Assembly: GCF_022761115.1 (NCBI RefSeq)
Contig: NZ_JAKWJS010000006.1
Span: 237,168 to 301,167, forward strand
Reading direction: 5' to 3'
DNA: 64,000 nucleotides
DNA from: Dyella sp. RRB7
Lineage (GTDB): Bacteria; Pseudomonadota; Gammaproteobacteria; Xanthomonadales; Rhodanobacteraceae
Shown here one piece after another: positions 27,524 through 36,564 of the stretch. Each line of letters begins with the position of its first letter. Within the stretch, counting starts at the first letter, position 1. The position numbers were made by a program, and so were the translations under genes. A model generated the notes under the pieces. It saw nothing but the letters and a program-made list of their open reading frames with translations. It was not told the origin of the DNA and ran no database searches.

Positions 27524-29665
27524 TCAGGCAGCGCGAGAAGCTTCCGTAGTCTTGACCATGTAGGGGGCGAGGGCGGATTCGTCGTCGCGCAGCGCAGTGC
27601 GCAGCTGCAGCAGATGGGCCAGCGCCGGCTGGCAGCTGGCGCGCACCAGAGGTAACGCCTGGGTGGTCAGCGTGATGGCATGCTCGATCGCATGGTCGGC
27701 CTGCTGCCAGCGGCTGGGATCGGGTTCGTCATACAACTGCGCCAGCTGCTGCACCGCCCGCCACATGGTTTCCAGCAAGGGCGGCGGCAGCTCCGCATGT
27801 TGCATGTCTTGCCGCAGCTCGATCACCGTGCGGCCGCAGTCATGCACGGCCAGGCCCCAGGCCAGCAGGCTGCGCGACTCCTCGCTGTCGGCTCGGGTGT
27901 GCTGCACGATCTGGTGGAACAGGTCGCGATTGACGCTTTCGAAGCGGTAGAGCAGTCCGTCCATCGGCGCCGTGGCGGCAAACGCCACCTGCCGGCGCAA
28001 TTGCTGCAGTTGGCGCCGGCGCAACCATGGCGTGCCGACCAGGGCCGGCATCACCATGAACGCGCCGGCCGCAGCCATCAAGCCAAACAGCGACGCGATG
28101 GCGTCATTGATGAAGTGTTCCGGGTTGTACGTCATCGGGTTCTTCAACGCGAGGGTCAACACGAAACCCAGGGTGTAACCCGTGCCCACGCCGGGCAGGG
28201 TGGCGTTGCGCGTGGTCAGGTAGGGGCCGATCAGCAGCAGCGGCAGGGTGGCGAGAAACAGCATCAAGAACCCGTCGCTGCTCGGCAGCAGCCAGAACAG
28301 CACCGCATACGATGCCGCGGCGCCCAGCGCAAAGCCGATCCAGATATGGGTGGTGGCCGATAGCGGGGCTGGCGAAGTGGCCAGCAGGCCACTGAACAAG
28401 GTGGCCAGCAGCATGGCGGTGGTACCCGATGGCCAGTCGGTGGCCAGCCAGAACACGCCGAGTGCGAGCATGGTGAGGAAGGTGCGTACCACGGCGAACA
28501 GCGGTGCGGCATGGTCGTTGGCGCGCTTGAAGTGGACGCGCTCCACGTTGCCGGACAGGCGTCCCGCGGTTTCGCGCAGCGTCGCCTCCAGCGCGGCGAA
28601 GTCGCGCAATTCGCTGACGAAGCGGCGCAGCAGTGCGGTGCCGCAATCAAATTCCAGCAACAGCCCGGGGTCTTGCCGCAACTCCGTGCGCAGCTGCGCA
28701 GCCAGCACGGGTACCCCGGCTTCGCAGGCGTCCAGGCGGGCGATCAGTCGACGCGGTACGGTGCGCTCCGACGGTGATGGCGAAAGCGCCTCACCCACCG
28801 GTGCAAAGAGCTTGATCAATGCACCGGCGGTACGCGGATGGTGGTGGCGTTGCAGCCGGTTGATCAGGTGATGCAACGACTGGAAACTGGTGGCCGCTGC
28901 CATGTAGCGCAGGTTGAGCAGCTGCATGCGGCTGCTGCGCGCGCGTGCCTGGGGGTCTTCGAAGATCACCGAGGAACGCAGGTCTTCCAGTTGCACCGCG
29001 GCGCGCACGAAGCGCAGATGCGCCTGTTCCATCGCCGCACGCGGGATGCTTCCGCGCAGGCTGCCCCGCGCGAACGCGATGAAGTGCTCGTAGTGCTCGC
29101 GCACGCTCTGGTTGAGCACGTCGCGCAGGCGTTCGGGCAACACGATGTCGCTCACCAGTCCGGCCACGATGATGCCAAGCATCACCTCGCTGACGCGCAT
29201 AGCCGCCGAGTCGAATACTGCCTGGGGATGGTTGACCACCGGCAACGCCACCACGGCAGCGGTATAGCCCGCCAGCACGAAGCCGTAGGACATGAAGTTG
29301 CGATAGAAAACGGCGCCACCGGAGCACAGCCCCACCCAAAGCGAGAGGCTGAGCAGGAACAGCTCGCGCTGCTGCGGAAAGGCGGTCATCAACAACAAGG
29401 CAAACAGGCTGCCGGCCACCGTGCCGATGGCGCGGTAAAAGCTCTTGGCCAGCACCATGCCGCTGTGCGGATGCATCACGATCGCCACCGTGATCATGGC
29501 CGTCGACGGCTGCTCCAGTTGAAACAGCATGGCCAGCCACGCGGCAAGGTAGAACGCCAGCAGGCACTTGAACACGAAGATCCATGCCTGGCGTTCGCCA
29601 GCGAGGAACTCGGCCAGCCAAGGCCAGCCGCGTTTCGAGGGTAGATCCGAAGATACCGCTGACAT
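27524..29665 (-). CDS. FUSC/aromatic-acid-exporter family membrane protein
   Basis: 713 residues with the FUSC layout: about six hydrophobic helices in the first 190 residues (from WIFVFKCLLAFYLAAWLAM to VMLGIIVAGLVSDIV), a cytoplasmic region of about 170 residues, a second helix bundle at about 390-530, and a C-terminal cytoplasmic domain. E. coli AaeB and fusaric-acid resistance pumps share this duplication. AaeB normally works with AaeA and AaeX; neither is adjacent here. The substrate is unknown, perhaps aromatic acids. GGAAAG precedes the ATG. Confidence 0.82.
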   Translation of the reverse strand: MSAVSSDLPSKRGWPWLAEFLAGERQAWIFVFKCLLAFYLAAWLAMLFQLEQPSTAMITVAIVMHPHSGMVLAKSFYRAIGTVAGSLFALLLMTAFPQQRELFLLSLSLWVGLCSGGAVFYRNFMSYGFVLAGYTAAVVALPVVNHPQAVFDSAAMRVSEVMLGIIVAGLVSDIVLPERLRDVLNQSVREHYEHFIAFARGSLRGSIPRAAMEQAHLRFVRAAVQLEDLRSSVIFEDPQARARSSRMQLLNLRYMAAATSFQSLHHLINRLQRHHHPRTAGALIKLFAPVGEALSPSPSERTVPRRLIARLDACEAGVPVLAAQLRTELRQDPGLLLEFDCGTALLRRFVSELRDFAALEATLRETAGRLSGNVERVHFKRANDHAAPLFAVVRTFLTMLALGVFWLATDWPSGTTAMLLATLFSGLLATSPAPLSATTHIWIGFALGAAASYAVLFWLLPSSDGFLMLFLATLPLLLIGPYLTTRNATLPGVGTGYTLGFVLTLALKNPMTYNPEHFINDAIASLFGLMAAAGAFMVMPALVGTPWLRRRQLQQLRRQVAFAATAPMDGLLYRFESVNRDLFHQIVQHTRADSEESRSLLAWGLAVHDCGRTVIELRQDMQHAELPPPLLETMWRAVQQLAQLYDEPDPSRWQQADHAIEHAITLTTQALPLVRASCQPALAHLLQLRTALRDDESALAPYMVKTTEASRAA

Positions 29666-29791
29666 GCGGCCACTTTCCTTGAGGGTATAGCGCGCGATCA
29701 GCGACGGGTGGCGCGGCTCGCCGGCCAGCGCGGAAGACGAACAGGCGGCTGGCGAGCCATGATCGGATCGTGCCCATCGGCACGATGGGCG

Positions 29792-30313
29792 TCAGCCATT
29801 GGTTTCCGTGTACTGGGCCGGGCTTCTTGCGATCCCGATAAGCGTCAGTTTCTTGAGGCGATCGATCTGGTGAGGCAGGTCGGCGACGGTCGCCTGTTTG
29901 GCATCGAGCGGGGAATGCGACGATGCGACCAGGCGCGTACCGTCACAAAGCGTCAAGGTGACTCCCAGGGCGGTCCCAGGGGCTGCGCTTGCTTGATCCT
30001 GGCCGGACTTGGCGCAATAGGTATCGCCGCGAGGCGATGCGTCGTTGCCCAGTTCCACGACAAGCCGCGGAGCGGACTCTATCGACGGCGCTGCGCTGGC
30101 GTTCGGGATGGCGCGTGCGATCTGTTCACTGGAAGCGTTTGGCAACTGGCCACGAACCTCGATGGGCAGGCTGGGCATCGCTTTCTGCCAATGGTAGACC
30201 GTGTCGTCGGTGGTCGCCCAACGCGCATCCACGGTCGCGTGGCAAGCGGTCAGTGCGAGGGTTACCGTCGCCGCGCATGCAAGAAGAAGAGGGGGGCGAG
30301 CTGCAGATTTCAT
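29792..30313 (-). CDS. putative lipoprotein of unknown function
   Basis: 173 residues from the ATG at 30313. It has a lipoprotein signal: MKSAARPPLLLACAATVTLA followed by lipobox LTAC, so Cys at about residue 23 would be acylated. The mature part contains one further Cys pair in YCAKSG and LTLCDGT that could form a disulphide. No domain is recognised. It lies upstream of the FUSC gene on the same strand, 126 bases away, and might be an accessory envelope protein, but this is only positional. Confidence 0.55.
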   Translation of the reverse strand: MKSAARPPLLLACAATVTLALTACHATVDARWATTDDTVYHWQKAMPSLPIEVRGQLPNASSEQIARAIPNASAAPSIESAPRLVVELGNDASPRGDTYCAKSGQDQASAAPGTALGVTLTLCDGTRLVASSHSPLDAKQATVADLPHQIDRLKKLTLIGIARSPAQYTETNG

Positions 30314-30802
30314 GATGGGGTATCTCACTTTGGGATGGAGAGAGAAAAGGCGCGCCGCGACGTCACTCGTTGATGCCGAGCGGCGATCAGAGGGCAAGCC
30401 GAGGACTGCGACGCCACGGTTGCGTGGGTCGAGTGAGGTGTCCTGCCGGGTCAACGGGATCAGGTCACGGATTGGCCGCGCGAAGGTCGCGGCCCCGCGG
30501 CACTACCGGTGCTGATTCCTTGGGTTCGCCCGAATGGCAGTCAGCACATGGCCGCATGCGATCGCCTCGGGTCGAGGTCGTCGTCGAAGCCCTGGGTATC
30601 GCGTCAAGCAAGGGAGGGATGTTGCGAGATCAGCTGACCGCAGGTGCGGCGCGGTCGGAGCAGAGACAGTCATTGCTCTAGTGCTACGAGATTTGCGAAG
30701 GCGACAGTGTTATGGATTCGTTGCCCTGGATATATCGTTGCCGATGACCGTCACACGGTCCTGCCGATCCCCAATCGCAGGCATGCATGCACGGCCGTGG
30801 CC
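30314..30802. other. 489-base stretch without a recognised gene
   Basis: Several frames are open but none has protein-like composition with a credible start. I see no terminator, tRNA or strong repeat. It separates the putative lipoprotein promoter from the 3' end of the LysR-type gene. Confidence 0.4.
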
Positions 30803-31732
30803 TCAGCTATCGGCAGTCGGTTCGGATTCCCACGGCGCACCGGCCTCCCAGCGCTCCACCAGCAGGTCGATGAAAGCGCGGGTGCGGGGAGTGAGGTGCC
30901 GCTTGCTCGGGTAGGTCAACCGGATCGGGTCGGGCGGCGGGCGATAGGCGCGCAGCACTTCAACCAGCGTGCCGGCGCGCAAATCGTCGCCGACGATGTA
31001 GTTGGCCAGGTGGGCCAGGCCGAACCCCGCCAGCGCCGACTCGCGCATCGCCTCGGAACTGTCGATGTTCATGCGCCCGGGGCCCTCGTAGATATAGGGG
31101 CCGTTGGATGTCTGCAGGCGCCAGGCGCGTGGTCGCTCGGCGTTGAGGTACACGATGGTGTCGTGGTCGGCCAGGTCCTGCGGGGTCTGTGGCATGCCGC
31201 GCCGAGCCAGGTAGTCCGGCGAGGCGCACACGATGAATTGCTGCCAGGCCACGGTGCGCGTGAGGATCAGCGAATCGTCCTTGGGGGCGCCGATGCGGAC
31301 CGCAATGTCGAAACCCTCTTCGACCAGATCCACGAAGCGGTCGGTGAACCACAGCTCGGCGCGCAGTTCGGGCCACTGTTTCAGGTAGGCATTGATCACC
31401 GGCAGGATGTGGCGCTGGCCGAAAGACGGCGGCGTCATCAGCTTGAGCGTGCCGGTCGGCCGGCTACGACGCAGCGCCATGGTGGCGTCCACGTCTTCCA
31501 GATCGTCCAGGATCTGGCGCCAGCGGTCGTATACGACCGCGCCCTCGTCGGTCAGGCTCAGCTTGCGGGTGGTGCGATTGAGCAGGCGCACGTCCAGCTG
31601 GGCTTCCAGCCGCACGATGCTTTTGCCGACGGCGGAGCGCGTCAGTCCGAGCGACGTCGCGGCGGCGGTGAAGCTGCCTGTCTTCACCGCCGCGACGAAC
31701 GCGGTGATATCGCCGAATCTGTAGGGTTCCAT
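30803..31732 (-). CDS. LysR-family transcriptional regulator
   Basis: 309 residues from the ATG at 31732, which has GAGGTGA 5 bases upstream. The N-terminal HTH reads DITAFVAAVKTGSFTAAATSLG and LTRSAVGKSIVRLEAQL, and the linker helix follows. The C-terminal periplasmic-binding-like effector domain (about 90-300) contains FDIAVRIGAP, a motif of the CrgA/DsdC-like LTTR subgroup that often controls oxidoreductase or efflux genes. No divergent target gene is adjacent; the phnA-like gene lies upstream on the same strand. Confidence 0.9.
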   Translation of the reverse strand: MEPYRFGDITAFVAAVKTGSFTAAATSLGLTRSAVGKSIVRLEAQLDVRLLNRTTRKLSLTDEGAVVYDRWRQILDDLEDVDATMALRRSRPTGTLKLMTPPSFGQRHILPVINAYLKQWPELRAELWFTDRFVDLVEEGFDIAVRIGAPKDDSLILTRTVAWQQFIVCASPDYLARRGMPQTPQDLADHDTIVYLNAERPRAWRLQTSNGPYIYEGPGRMNIDSSEAMRESALAGFGLAHLANYIVGDDLRAGTLVEVLRAYRPPPDPIRLTYPSKRHLTPRTRAFIDLLVERWEAGAPWESEPTADS

Positions 31733-31794
31733 GATCGTCACCTCAAGCCCTTCACGCCATCACCAGCGGGATGGCGCAGGCCTTGGATGTGGAC

Positions 31795-32142
31795 TCAGGC
31801 TTTCTTGAGGAAGCAGACCTTGAGCACGAGGCCCTTGATCTTGTCGGAGTTGCCTTCGATGTGTTCCGGATCGCCGTCCACCAGGCGGATGTTGCGGATC
31901 ACCGTGCCCTGCTTGAGGGGAATGGAGGAGCCCTTGACCTTGAGGTCCTTGATGACTACCACGGCATCGCCGCTGTTGAGCGTGTTGCCGTTGACGTCGC
32001 GCACCACCAGGTCGGCTTCTTCCGCCTGCACGGCCACCATGGGCCATTCGTGCGCGCAGTCCGGGCAGATGTAGTTGCTGCCGTCAGGGTAGGTGTTTTC
32101 CATGCCGCAAACAGGGCAGGCCGGAATATCGGAAGTAGACAT
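31795..32142 (-). CDS. PhnA/YjdM-family zinc-ribbon protein
   Basis: 115 residues. The N-terminal zinc ribbon has two cysteine pairs (CPVCGME and CPDCAHEW). The C-terminal beta-rich domain contains VRDVNGNTLNSGDAVVVIKDLKVKG, the PhnA signature. Despite its name the family is not a phosphonoacetate hydrolase and its true role is unclear. It precedes the LysR gene on the same strand by 62 bases. Confidence 0.88.
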   Translation of the reverse strand: MSTSDIPACPVCGMENTYPDGSNYICPDCAHEWPMVAVQAEEADLVVRDVNGNTLNSGDAVVVIKDLKVKGSSIPLKQGTVIRNIRLVDGDPEHIEGNSDKIKGLVLKVCFLKKA

Positions 32143-32218
32143 AAAAGGTGATCCAAACGGTGCGAAAAACTCGAATTATAGAAGGTCGGGCAGTGAGTGA
32201 CCGGGATATCGCGACGCC

Positions 32219-32572
32219 CTAAAGCAGCACTTGTCGCGTCTGGGCGAGGAACTGGTGAATGTCATCCTCCGTCTTGGTGTCGATCATATACACCGGCCGC
32301 TGGCCATTCGGGCAAAGCAGCCGCGGTGTCGTGCCGAACAGCCGGCAGATCAGCGGGCGTTCGCCATACACTTCGCAACCGTGCTTGCCCAGATAGGGGC
32401 AGCTCAGGTCGGCCAGTGCAGCGGCATGTTCGGCATCGGTCTTGATGGGGAGCCGCGCGACCTCTTCCGAGGACGCCGTGACCGGTCCGCAGCAGTCGTG
32501 GCAACCGACGATGCAGGTGAACGACGGGATGCGCTGGCGCAGCTTCTCGATCTTCCGGTCATTGGGCGTCAT
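32219..32572 (-). CDS. YkgJ-family cysteine-cluster protein
   Basis: 117 residues from the ATG at 32572 (GAGGAG upstream). It has the zinc/iron-chelating pattern: CIVGCHDCCGP near the N-terminus, then CPYLGKHGCEVYGERPLICRLFG. The family is widespread and believed to bind Zn or Fe-S; enzymatic function is not established. It lies 46 bases downstream of the YjdM-like neighbourhood boundary and 49 bases from the SulP gene end on the same strand. Confidence 0.8.
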   Translation of the reverse strand: MTPNDRKIEKLRQRIPSFTCIVGCHDCCGPVTASSEEVARLPIKTDAEHAAALADLSCPYLGKHGCEVYGERPLICRLFGTTPRLLCPNGQRPVYMIDTKTEDDIHQFLAQTRQVLL

Positions 32573-32620
32573 GGCGCGCCTCTCCTCGATGCAAAACATT
32601 CTTGATGCTGATGGGCGATG

Positions 32621-34345
32621 TCATTCGGTCTTGACCTCGGCGATGGTCACCGTTGCATCGACCAGTTGCCGCGACAGCGCCAGGGCGGCCTCGTAATCGT
32701 TGACGAAATACAACGCGCCCTCGCTCGGGTTCAACGCCATCTGCTGGATGACCCGCTTGGGCTGCGGCTGCAGGCCCGAGACGATCAGCACGATGCCGCG
32801 GCGACGGCAGCGTGCCAGCAGCGTCTGCAGCGCATGCACGCCGCTGGCGTCGATGATAGGCACCAGCCGCATGCGCAGGATGAAGACCTTGGGCGGCAGG
32901 CGAAACTGATCGAGCAAGTCGTCCAGCCGGTTCGCCGCGCCAAAGAACAACGGCCCGCTGATCTGGAATACCTCGACGCCCGGCGGCAGCCGTTCGCGCT
33001 GGGTAGCGTCGTCGCCCGCTGCCCGCTCGTCGCCGTTCTCGTCCAGCAGGTGGATGCCGGAATTGACCTCCACCACCTCGGCCATGCGGAACATGAAGAC
33101 AAAGGTCGCCACCACCAGGCCGACTTCGATGGCCAGGGTGAGATCGAAGAAGACGGTCAGCCCGAAGGTCAGCAGCAGCACCAGCCGGTCGCCCTTGGGC
33201 GCTGACAGCGTGTGACGGAAATGCTCGACCTCGCTCATGTTCCACGCCACCACCAGCAGCACCGCGCCCAGCGCCGCCAGCGGCACGAACTTCATCAACG
33301 GCGCCAGCACCAGCATGAACAGCAGCAGGAAGACGGCATGCATCATGCCGGCCACGGGCGACCGCCCGCCGGCGCGAACATTGGTCGCCGTGCGTGCGAT
33401 GGCGCCGGTGGCCGGCAGGCCGCCAAACAGCGCGGAACCGATATTGGCCACGCCCTGGGCGACCAGCTCGCCGTTGGAGCGATGCCGCCCACCGATCATG
33501 CCGTCGGCCACTACGGCCGACAGCAGCGATTCGACACCGGCGAGAAAGGCGATGGTGAACGAGCTGGGCAGCAGTTCCCGCGTGCGTTCGAAGGGGATAT
33601 GCGGGAAAGCAAAAATCGGCAGGCTCGACGGCAATCCGCCGAAGCGACTGCCGATGGTTTCGGCCGGCCAGGCGAGGCTCACGCTGAGTGCCGTGCTGAT
33701 TACCAGGGCGATCAGGAAACCCGGCCAGTTGGGCCGCCAGCGCCGCAGGACCACGATTACCGCAAGGCTGATGAGCGCGATGGCGACGGCCGTGGGTTGG
33801 GTGCTCGGCAGATGTTCCGCATAGGCGGTCCAGCGCTCGAGAAAATCGGCGGGCACGCTGGCCATGGTCAGTCCAAGCACATCCTTGACCTGGCTGGAGA
33901 AGATGCTCACCGCGATGCCCGCGGTAAATCCGGTGATCACCGGCTGCGGCATGTACTTCATCAAGGTGCCCAGCCGCAGCAGCCCGGCGCCGATCAGCAT
34001 CAGGCCGGCCAGCAGGGTGCACAGAATCAGGCCGCCAAAGCCGAACTTCTGGATCACCACGAACACCACCGGGATGAAGGCCGCGGTCGGGCCGCCGATC
34101 TGCACGCGCGAGCCGCCCAGCGCCGAAATGAGGAAGCCGGCGATGATCGCCGTATACAGCCCTTTCTCCGGCGAGGTACCGCTGGCGATCGCCAGCGCCA
34201 TGGCCAGCGGCAACGCCACGATGGCCACGGTCAGCCCCGCGACGGTATCGGCGCGCAAGTCGTTCCAGCCGTAGCCGCCGCGCAGCACGGTGAACAGCTT
34301 GGGCACGAACAATTGCGCGTACTTCCTGGCGGCCCTGGCGTCCAT
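32621..34345 (-). CDS. SulP-family anion permease with STAS domain
   Basis: 574 residues from the ATG at 34345, with GAGGG 5 bases upstream. About 10-12 hydrophobic helices occupy residues 20-430, including the SulP signature region ALPLAMALAIASGTSPEKGLYTAI and GGPTAAF. A C-terminal STAS domain (about 450-560: GVEVFQISGPLFFGAANRLD, VPIIDASGVHALQTL) completes the protein. Members carry sulfate, bicarbonate or other anions. The divergent ribbon-helix-helix gene shares its promoter region, which holds a perfect palindrome. Confidence 0.9.
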   Translation of the reverse strand: MDARAARKYAQLFVPKLFTVLRGGYGWNDLRADTVAGLTVAIVALPLAMALAIASGTSPEKGLYTAIIAGFLISALGGSRVQIGGPTAAFIPVVFVVIQKFGFGGLILCTLLAGLMLIGAGLLRLGTLMKYMPQPVITGFTAGIAVSIFSSQVKDVLGLTMASVPADFLERWTAYAEHLPSTQPTAVAIALISLAVIVVLRRWRPNWPGFLIALVISTALSVSLAWPAETIGSRFGGLPSSLPIFAFPHIPFERTRELLPSSFTIAFLAGVESLLSAVVADGMIGGRHRSNGELVAQGVANIGSALFGGLPATGAIARTATNVRAGGRSPVAGMMHAVFLLLFMLVLAPLMKFVPLAALGAVLLVVAWNMSEVEHFRHTLSAPKGDRLVLLLTFGLTVFFDLTLAIEVGLVVATFVFMFRMAEVVEVNSGIHLLDENGDERAAGDDATQRERLPPGVEVFQISGPLFFGAANRLDDLLDQFRLPPKVFILRMRLVPIIDASGVHALQTLLARCRRRGIVLIVSGLQPQPKRVIQQMALNPSEGALYFVNDYEAALALSRQLVDATVTIAEVKTE

Positions 34346-34371
34346 CGATGCCCTCGGTCGAAGTTCCCGAC

Positions 34372-34390
34372 ATGATAATGCTATTATCAT
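34372..34390. promoter_or_regulatory. perfect palindrome ATGATAAT-gct-ATTATCAT between sulP and the RHH gene
   Basis: An 8-3-8 inverted repeat, striking because it is AT-rich inside very GC-rich DNA. It lies 27 bases upstream of the sulP start and 38 bases upstream of the RHH start. It could be the operator of the adjacent ribbon-helix-helix protein; it also resembles Fur-type TGATAAT/ATTATCA half-sites but with a 3-base instead of a 1-base spacer. Confidence 0.6.
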
Positions 34391-34427
34391 CCAACGCATC
34401 TTTCATGTAAGTCGACGTCACATATCC

Positions 34428-34652
34428 ATGCCCATCGAAAATCGCACGGCTCGCCTCACCATCCTGATCGACCCGCGCAAGAAGGCGGTCTTCGAACGCC
34501 TGTGCAGCGAGGAGGACGCCACCTCGTCGCAGGTCGTGCGGCGCTTGATCCGGGACTACATCGAGCAGCGCACCGGGCGCCCGTGGCAGCCCGAGGACGA
34601 CCAGGCCGAGACGGAATCGTCGGTGCAGAGCGCGCATGTCCGCGGCCGCTAA
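34428..34652 (+). CDS. ribbon-helix-helix DNA-binding protein
   Basis: 74 residues from the ATG at 34428. It reads MPIENRTARLTILIDPRKKA, then VFERLCSEEDATSSQVVRRLIRDYIE: a beta strand followed by two helices, the CopG/Arc/MetJ fold used by many antitoxins and small autorepressors. The acidic tail (PEDDQAETESS) is typical of partner-binding extensions. It overlaps the next gene by 17 bases, which suggests coupled translation. Probable target: the palindrome at 34372-34390. Confidence 0.75.
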   Translation: MPIENRTARLTILIDPRKKAVFERLCSEEDATSSQVVRRLIRDYIEQRTGRPWQPEDDQAETESSVQSAHVRGR

Positions 34653-35430
34653 GTCCGCCGGCGCCGCGTCGCGCGCGGTCGCCGGGAAAAGCGCCTCGCA
34701 GGTGATGGCCGGGATCGGCGCCGAGCAGATCGCCTTCCTCGGCGAGTACGAAGCCAGCACGAAGGACAAGCAGGTATTCGTGCAGATCCTGTGCTGGCCT
34801 ACCGTCGCCACGGCGTGGCCGCTGCTGACCCAGGCCGCCAAGGCCCTGCGCGAGCAGCGTGGCGACACCACCATGCTGAGCGCGCCCAAGGGCGACCCGT
34901 CCTGGATGCACGGCGTGGCGCCGCAGCTTGGCCTTCCGCTCGAACGCGACCTTGGCGCGGCGGAAAGCACGCTGGCGACGCTGATTCGCCGATTGCCGGT
35001 CCGCTTCGCGGTGGCGGTCGTGGAGCATGAGGCTGGCCAGAACCAGGCATCGGATGCGTTGCGCTATCGCTCCTTGCTGTCGGGATGCCTGACCGCCTAT
35101 AGCAACTACCTCAAGAGCACGAAGCAGACGGCGTGCCGCCTAGTGATCGCGCCGAACCAGGACCCGTTGAAAAACGAGATGCAGCAGCGGGTTTATCACG
35201 AAGTGCTGCCACATCTGGACAGCACCTCCCGGCTAGGTCCCCTCGAACTCGCGTTCTGGTCCGAAGCGACGGTGCCGGTGCCCTTGGAAATGGCCCAATT
35301 GGCCGCTGCCGCGGTGGGACGCCATGTCCAGCACCCCACCCCCGCAAGCCCGATCTTCGAGACGATTCGCGCGCATCTGGCGCCGCCCTCGCGTTTTCAC
35401 TCGCTGAGTCGGCCAACCCGTCGCAAGTAA
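34636..35430 (+). CDS. uncharacterised 264-residue protein, partner of the RHH gene
   Basis: The gene overlaps the ribbon-helix-helix gene by 17 bases and is read in another frame. No signal peptide or membrane helix is seen. The first 25 residues are Ala/Ser-rich. The core has VFVQILCWPTVATAW and a helix TQAAKALREQRGD, then IRRLPVRFAVAVVEHE, a run YRSLLSGCLTAYSNYL, and a C-terminal LEMAQLAAAAVGRHVQ. The last block faintly recalls the LQLADLIAGA-type end of DUF3800 nuclease-fold proteins, but the N-terminal Asp motif of that family is not visible, so I do not assign it. Two-gene RHH operons of this kind are often toxin-antitoxin pairs. Confidence 0.6.
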   Translation: MSAAAKSAGAASRAVAGKSASQVMAGIGAEQIAFLGEYEASTKDKQVFVQILCWPTVATAWPLLTQAAKALREQRGDTTMLSAPKGDPSWMHGVAPQLGLPLERDLGAAESTLATLIRRLPVRFAVAVVEHEAGQNQASDALRYRSLLSGCLTAYSNYLKSTKQTACRLVIAPNQDPLKNEMQQRVYHEVLPHLDSTSRLGPLELAFWSEATVPVPLEMAQLAAAAVGRHVQHPTPASPIFETIRAHLAPPSRFHSLSRPTRRK

Positions 35431-35451
35431 GCGTGGCGGTGCGCAATGCCA

Positions 35452-35462
35452 GGGGGGGGGGG
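35452..35462 (+). repeat. homopolymeric G11 tract between convergent genes
   Basis: Eleven consecutive G residues lie 21 bases after the stop of the unknown gene and 4 bases before the stop codon side of the DeoR gene. It is noncoding in both directions. Such runs are prone to slippage and sequencing error. Confidence 0.8.
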
Positions 35463-35466
35463 ACGC

Positions 35467-36273
35467 TCAGGCCAGGGTGACGCTGACCCCTGCGGCGCGT
35501 AGCGCTTCGGTCATTTCCTTGGGGGCGCTGGTATCGGTGATTACCTGGTGAAGCCGGGTCACCGGCGTGATGACCGACAAGCAGCGTTGGCCAAGCTTGC
35601 TGGCGTCCAGGACGGCGATGGTTTTGCGTGATACGCGGATCATCAGCGCATTGAGCGATGCTTCCAGCGGGTCGGGAGTGGTCACGCCTATGGCTGGGTC
35701 GAGACCGTCGACGCCGAGGAATAGCCTGTCGGCAGACAGCCGGGCCAGCGTCTGCTCGGCATCCGGGCCGACCAAGGAATACGACGTTTGACGCAACAGG
35801 CCGCCCAGCATCATCACTCGTATCTGGGGCAGGTCGGATAACTCCAGCGCAATGTTCAGCGCATTGGTGATCACGGTAAGCGATTCGAACTGCAGGTGGC
35901 GGATATGCCGCGCGATTTCCACCGTGGTCGAGCCCGAATCGAGGATGATCGTTTCGCCATCGCGGATCATTCCAGCGGCTGTCCGCCCGATGCGCAGCTT
36001 CTGCGCATGCCAGCGGGCTTCCTTGATGTTGAGTGGTGTGTCGCTCGCGGATGGCTGGACTATCGGCAGCGCGCCCCCGTGCGACCGGGTGAGCGCGGCG
36101 GTCCGAGCCAGTGCTTCCAGGTCGGCCCGGATGGTCACTGTCGACGTGTTGAACTTTGCGGCGAGTTCCTCGACGGTGGCGCGGCCCTGCTTCTCCACGT
36201 AGTCGACGATCAGGCGTCGGCGTTCGGCCAGCCGCGGGCGTCGAAAAGGCGTTGCGGCTTGGTCTTGGCTCAT
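35467..36273 (-). CDS. DeoR-family sugar-metabolism repressor (AgaR/GlpR type)
   Basis: 268 residues. The N-terminal HTH is RRRLIVDYVEKQGRATVEELAAKFNTSTVTIRADL, with the LTRSHGGA turn that follows it in all DeoR proteins. The C-terminal DeoRC sugar-phosphate sensor domain has ILDSGSTTVEIARHI and VITNALNIALEL. Effectors in this family are phosphorylated sugars. The gene is divergent from the TonB receptor gene across 660 bases that contain several TTTCG/CGAAA elements, so it probably controls itself and that glycan-uptake locus. Confidence 0.88.
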   Translation of the reverse strand: MSQDQAATPFRRPRLAERRRLIVDYVEKQGRATVEELAAKFNTSTVTIRADLEALARTAALTRSHGGALPIVQPSASDTPLNIKEARWHAQKLRIGRTAAGMIRDGETIILDSGSTTVEIARHIRHLQFESLTVITNALNIALELSDLPQIRVMMLGGLLRQTSYSLVGPDAEQTLARLSADRLFLGVDGLDPAIGVTTPDPLEASLNALMIRVSRKTIAVLDASKLGQRCLSVITPVTRLHQVITDTSAPKEMTEALRAAGVSVTLA

Positions 36274-36564
36274 AACGTGTCGAAAAGTCTCGTCTGGGCG
36301 TCATGGTACCCCCTGCCGAGAATCGCGCCCGATAGCCGGCTCTTGCATTGACGGGCACCCAACTCCAGCGCAACGCGTTGGTGCCGTCCCGTGCACAGCG
36401 TATCGGTGCTGTCCTTTGCCATGGCTTGCATTGACGCGCGGATGCGGGCACAGCGCCGCAGCATTCTTTTCGCCTGGGCCGATGCCCCCATCGATCGCAG
36501 AAAAGCCGCCGGCATCGGTACGACAGGCGCCACAACAGGCACGCGGAAGCGACCGCTGCCTGAA

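Noticed and set aside
30314..30802. Possible small genes in the gap before the LysR-type gene
   Set aside because: Open frames are short, lack ribosome sites and read as random GC-rich sequence.
32559..34970. 803-codon minus-strand frame overlapping sulP
   Set aside because: It is another frame of the SulP region; membrane-helix and STAS motifs are all in the frame ending at 32621.
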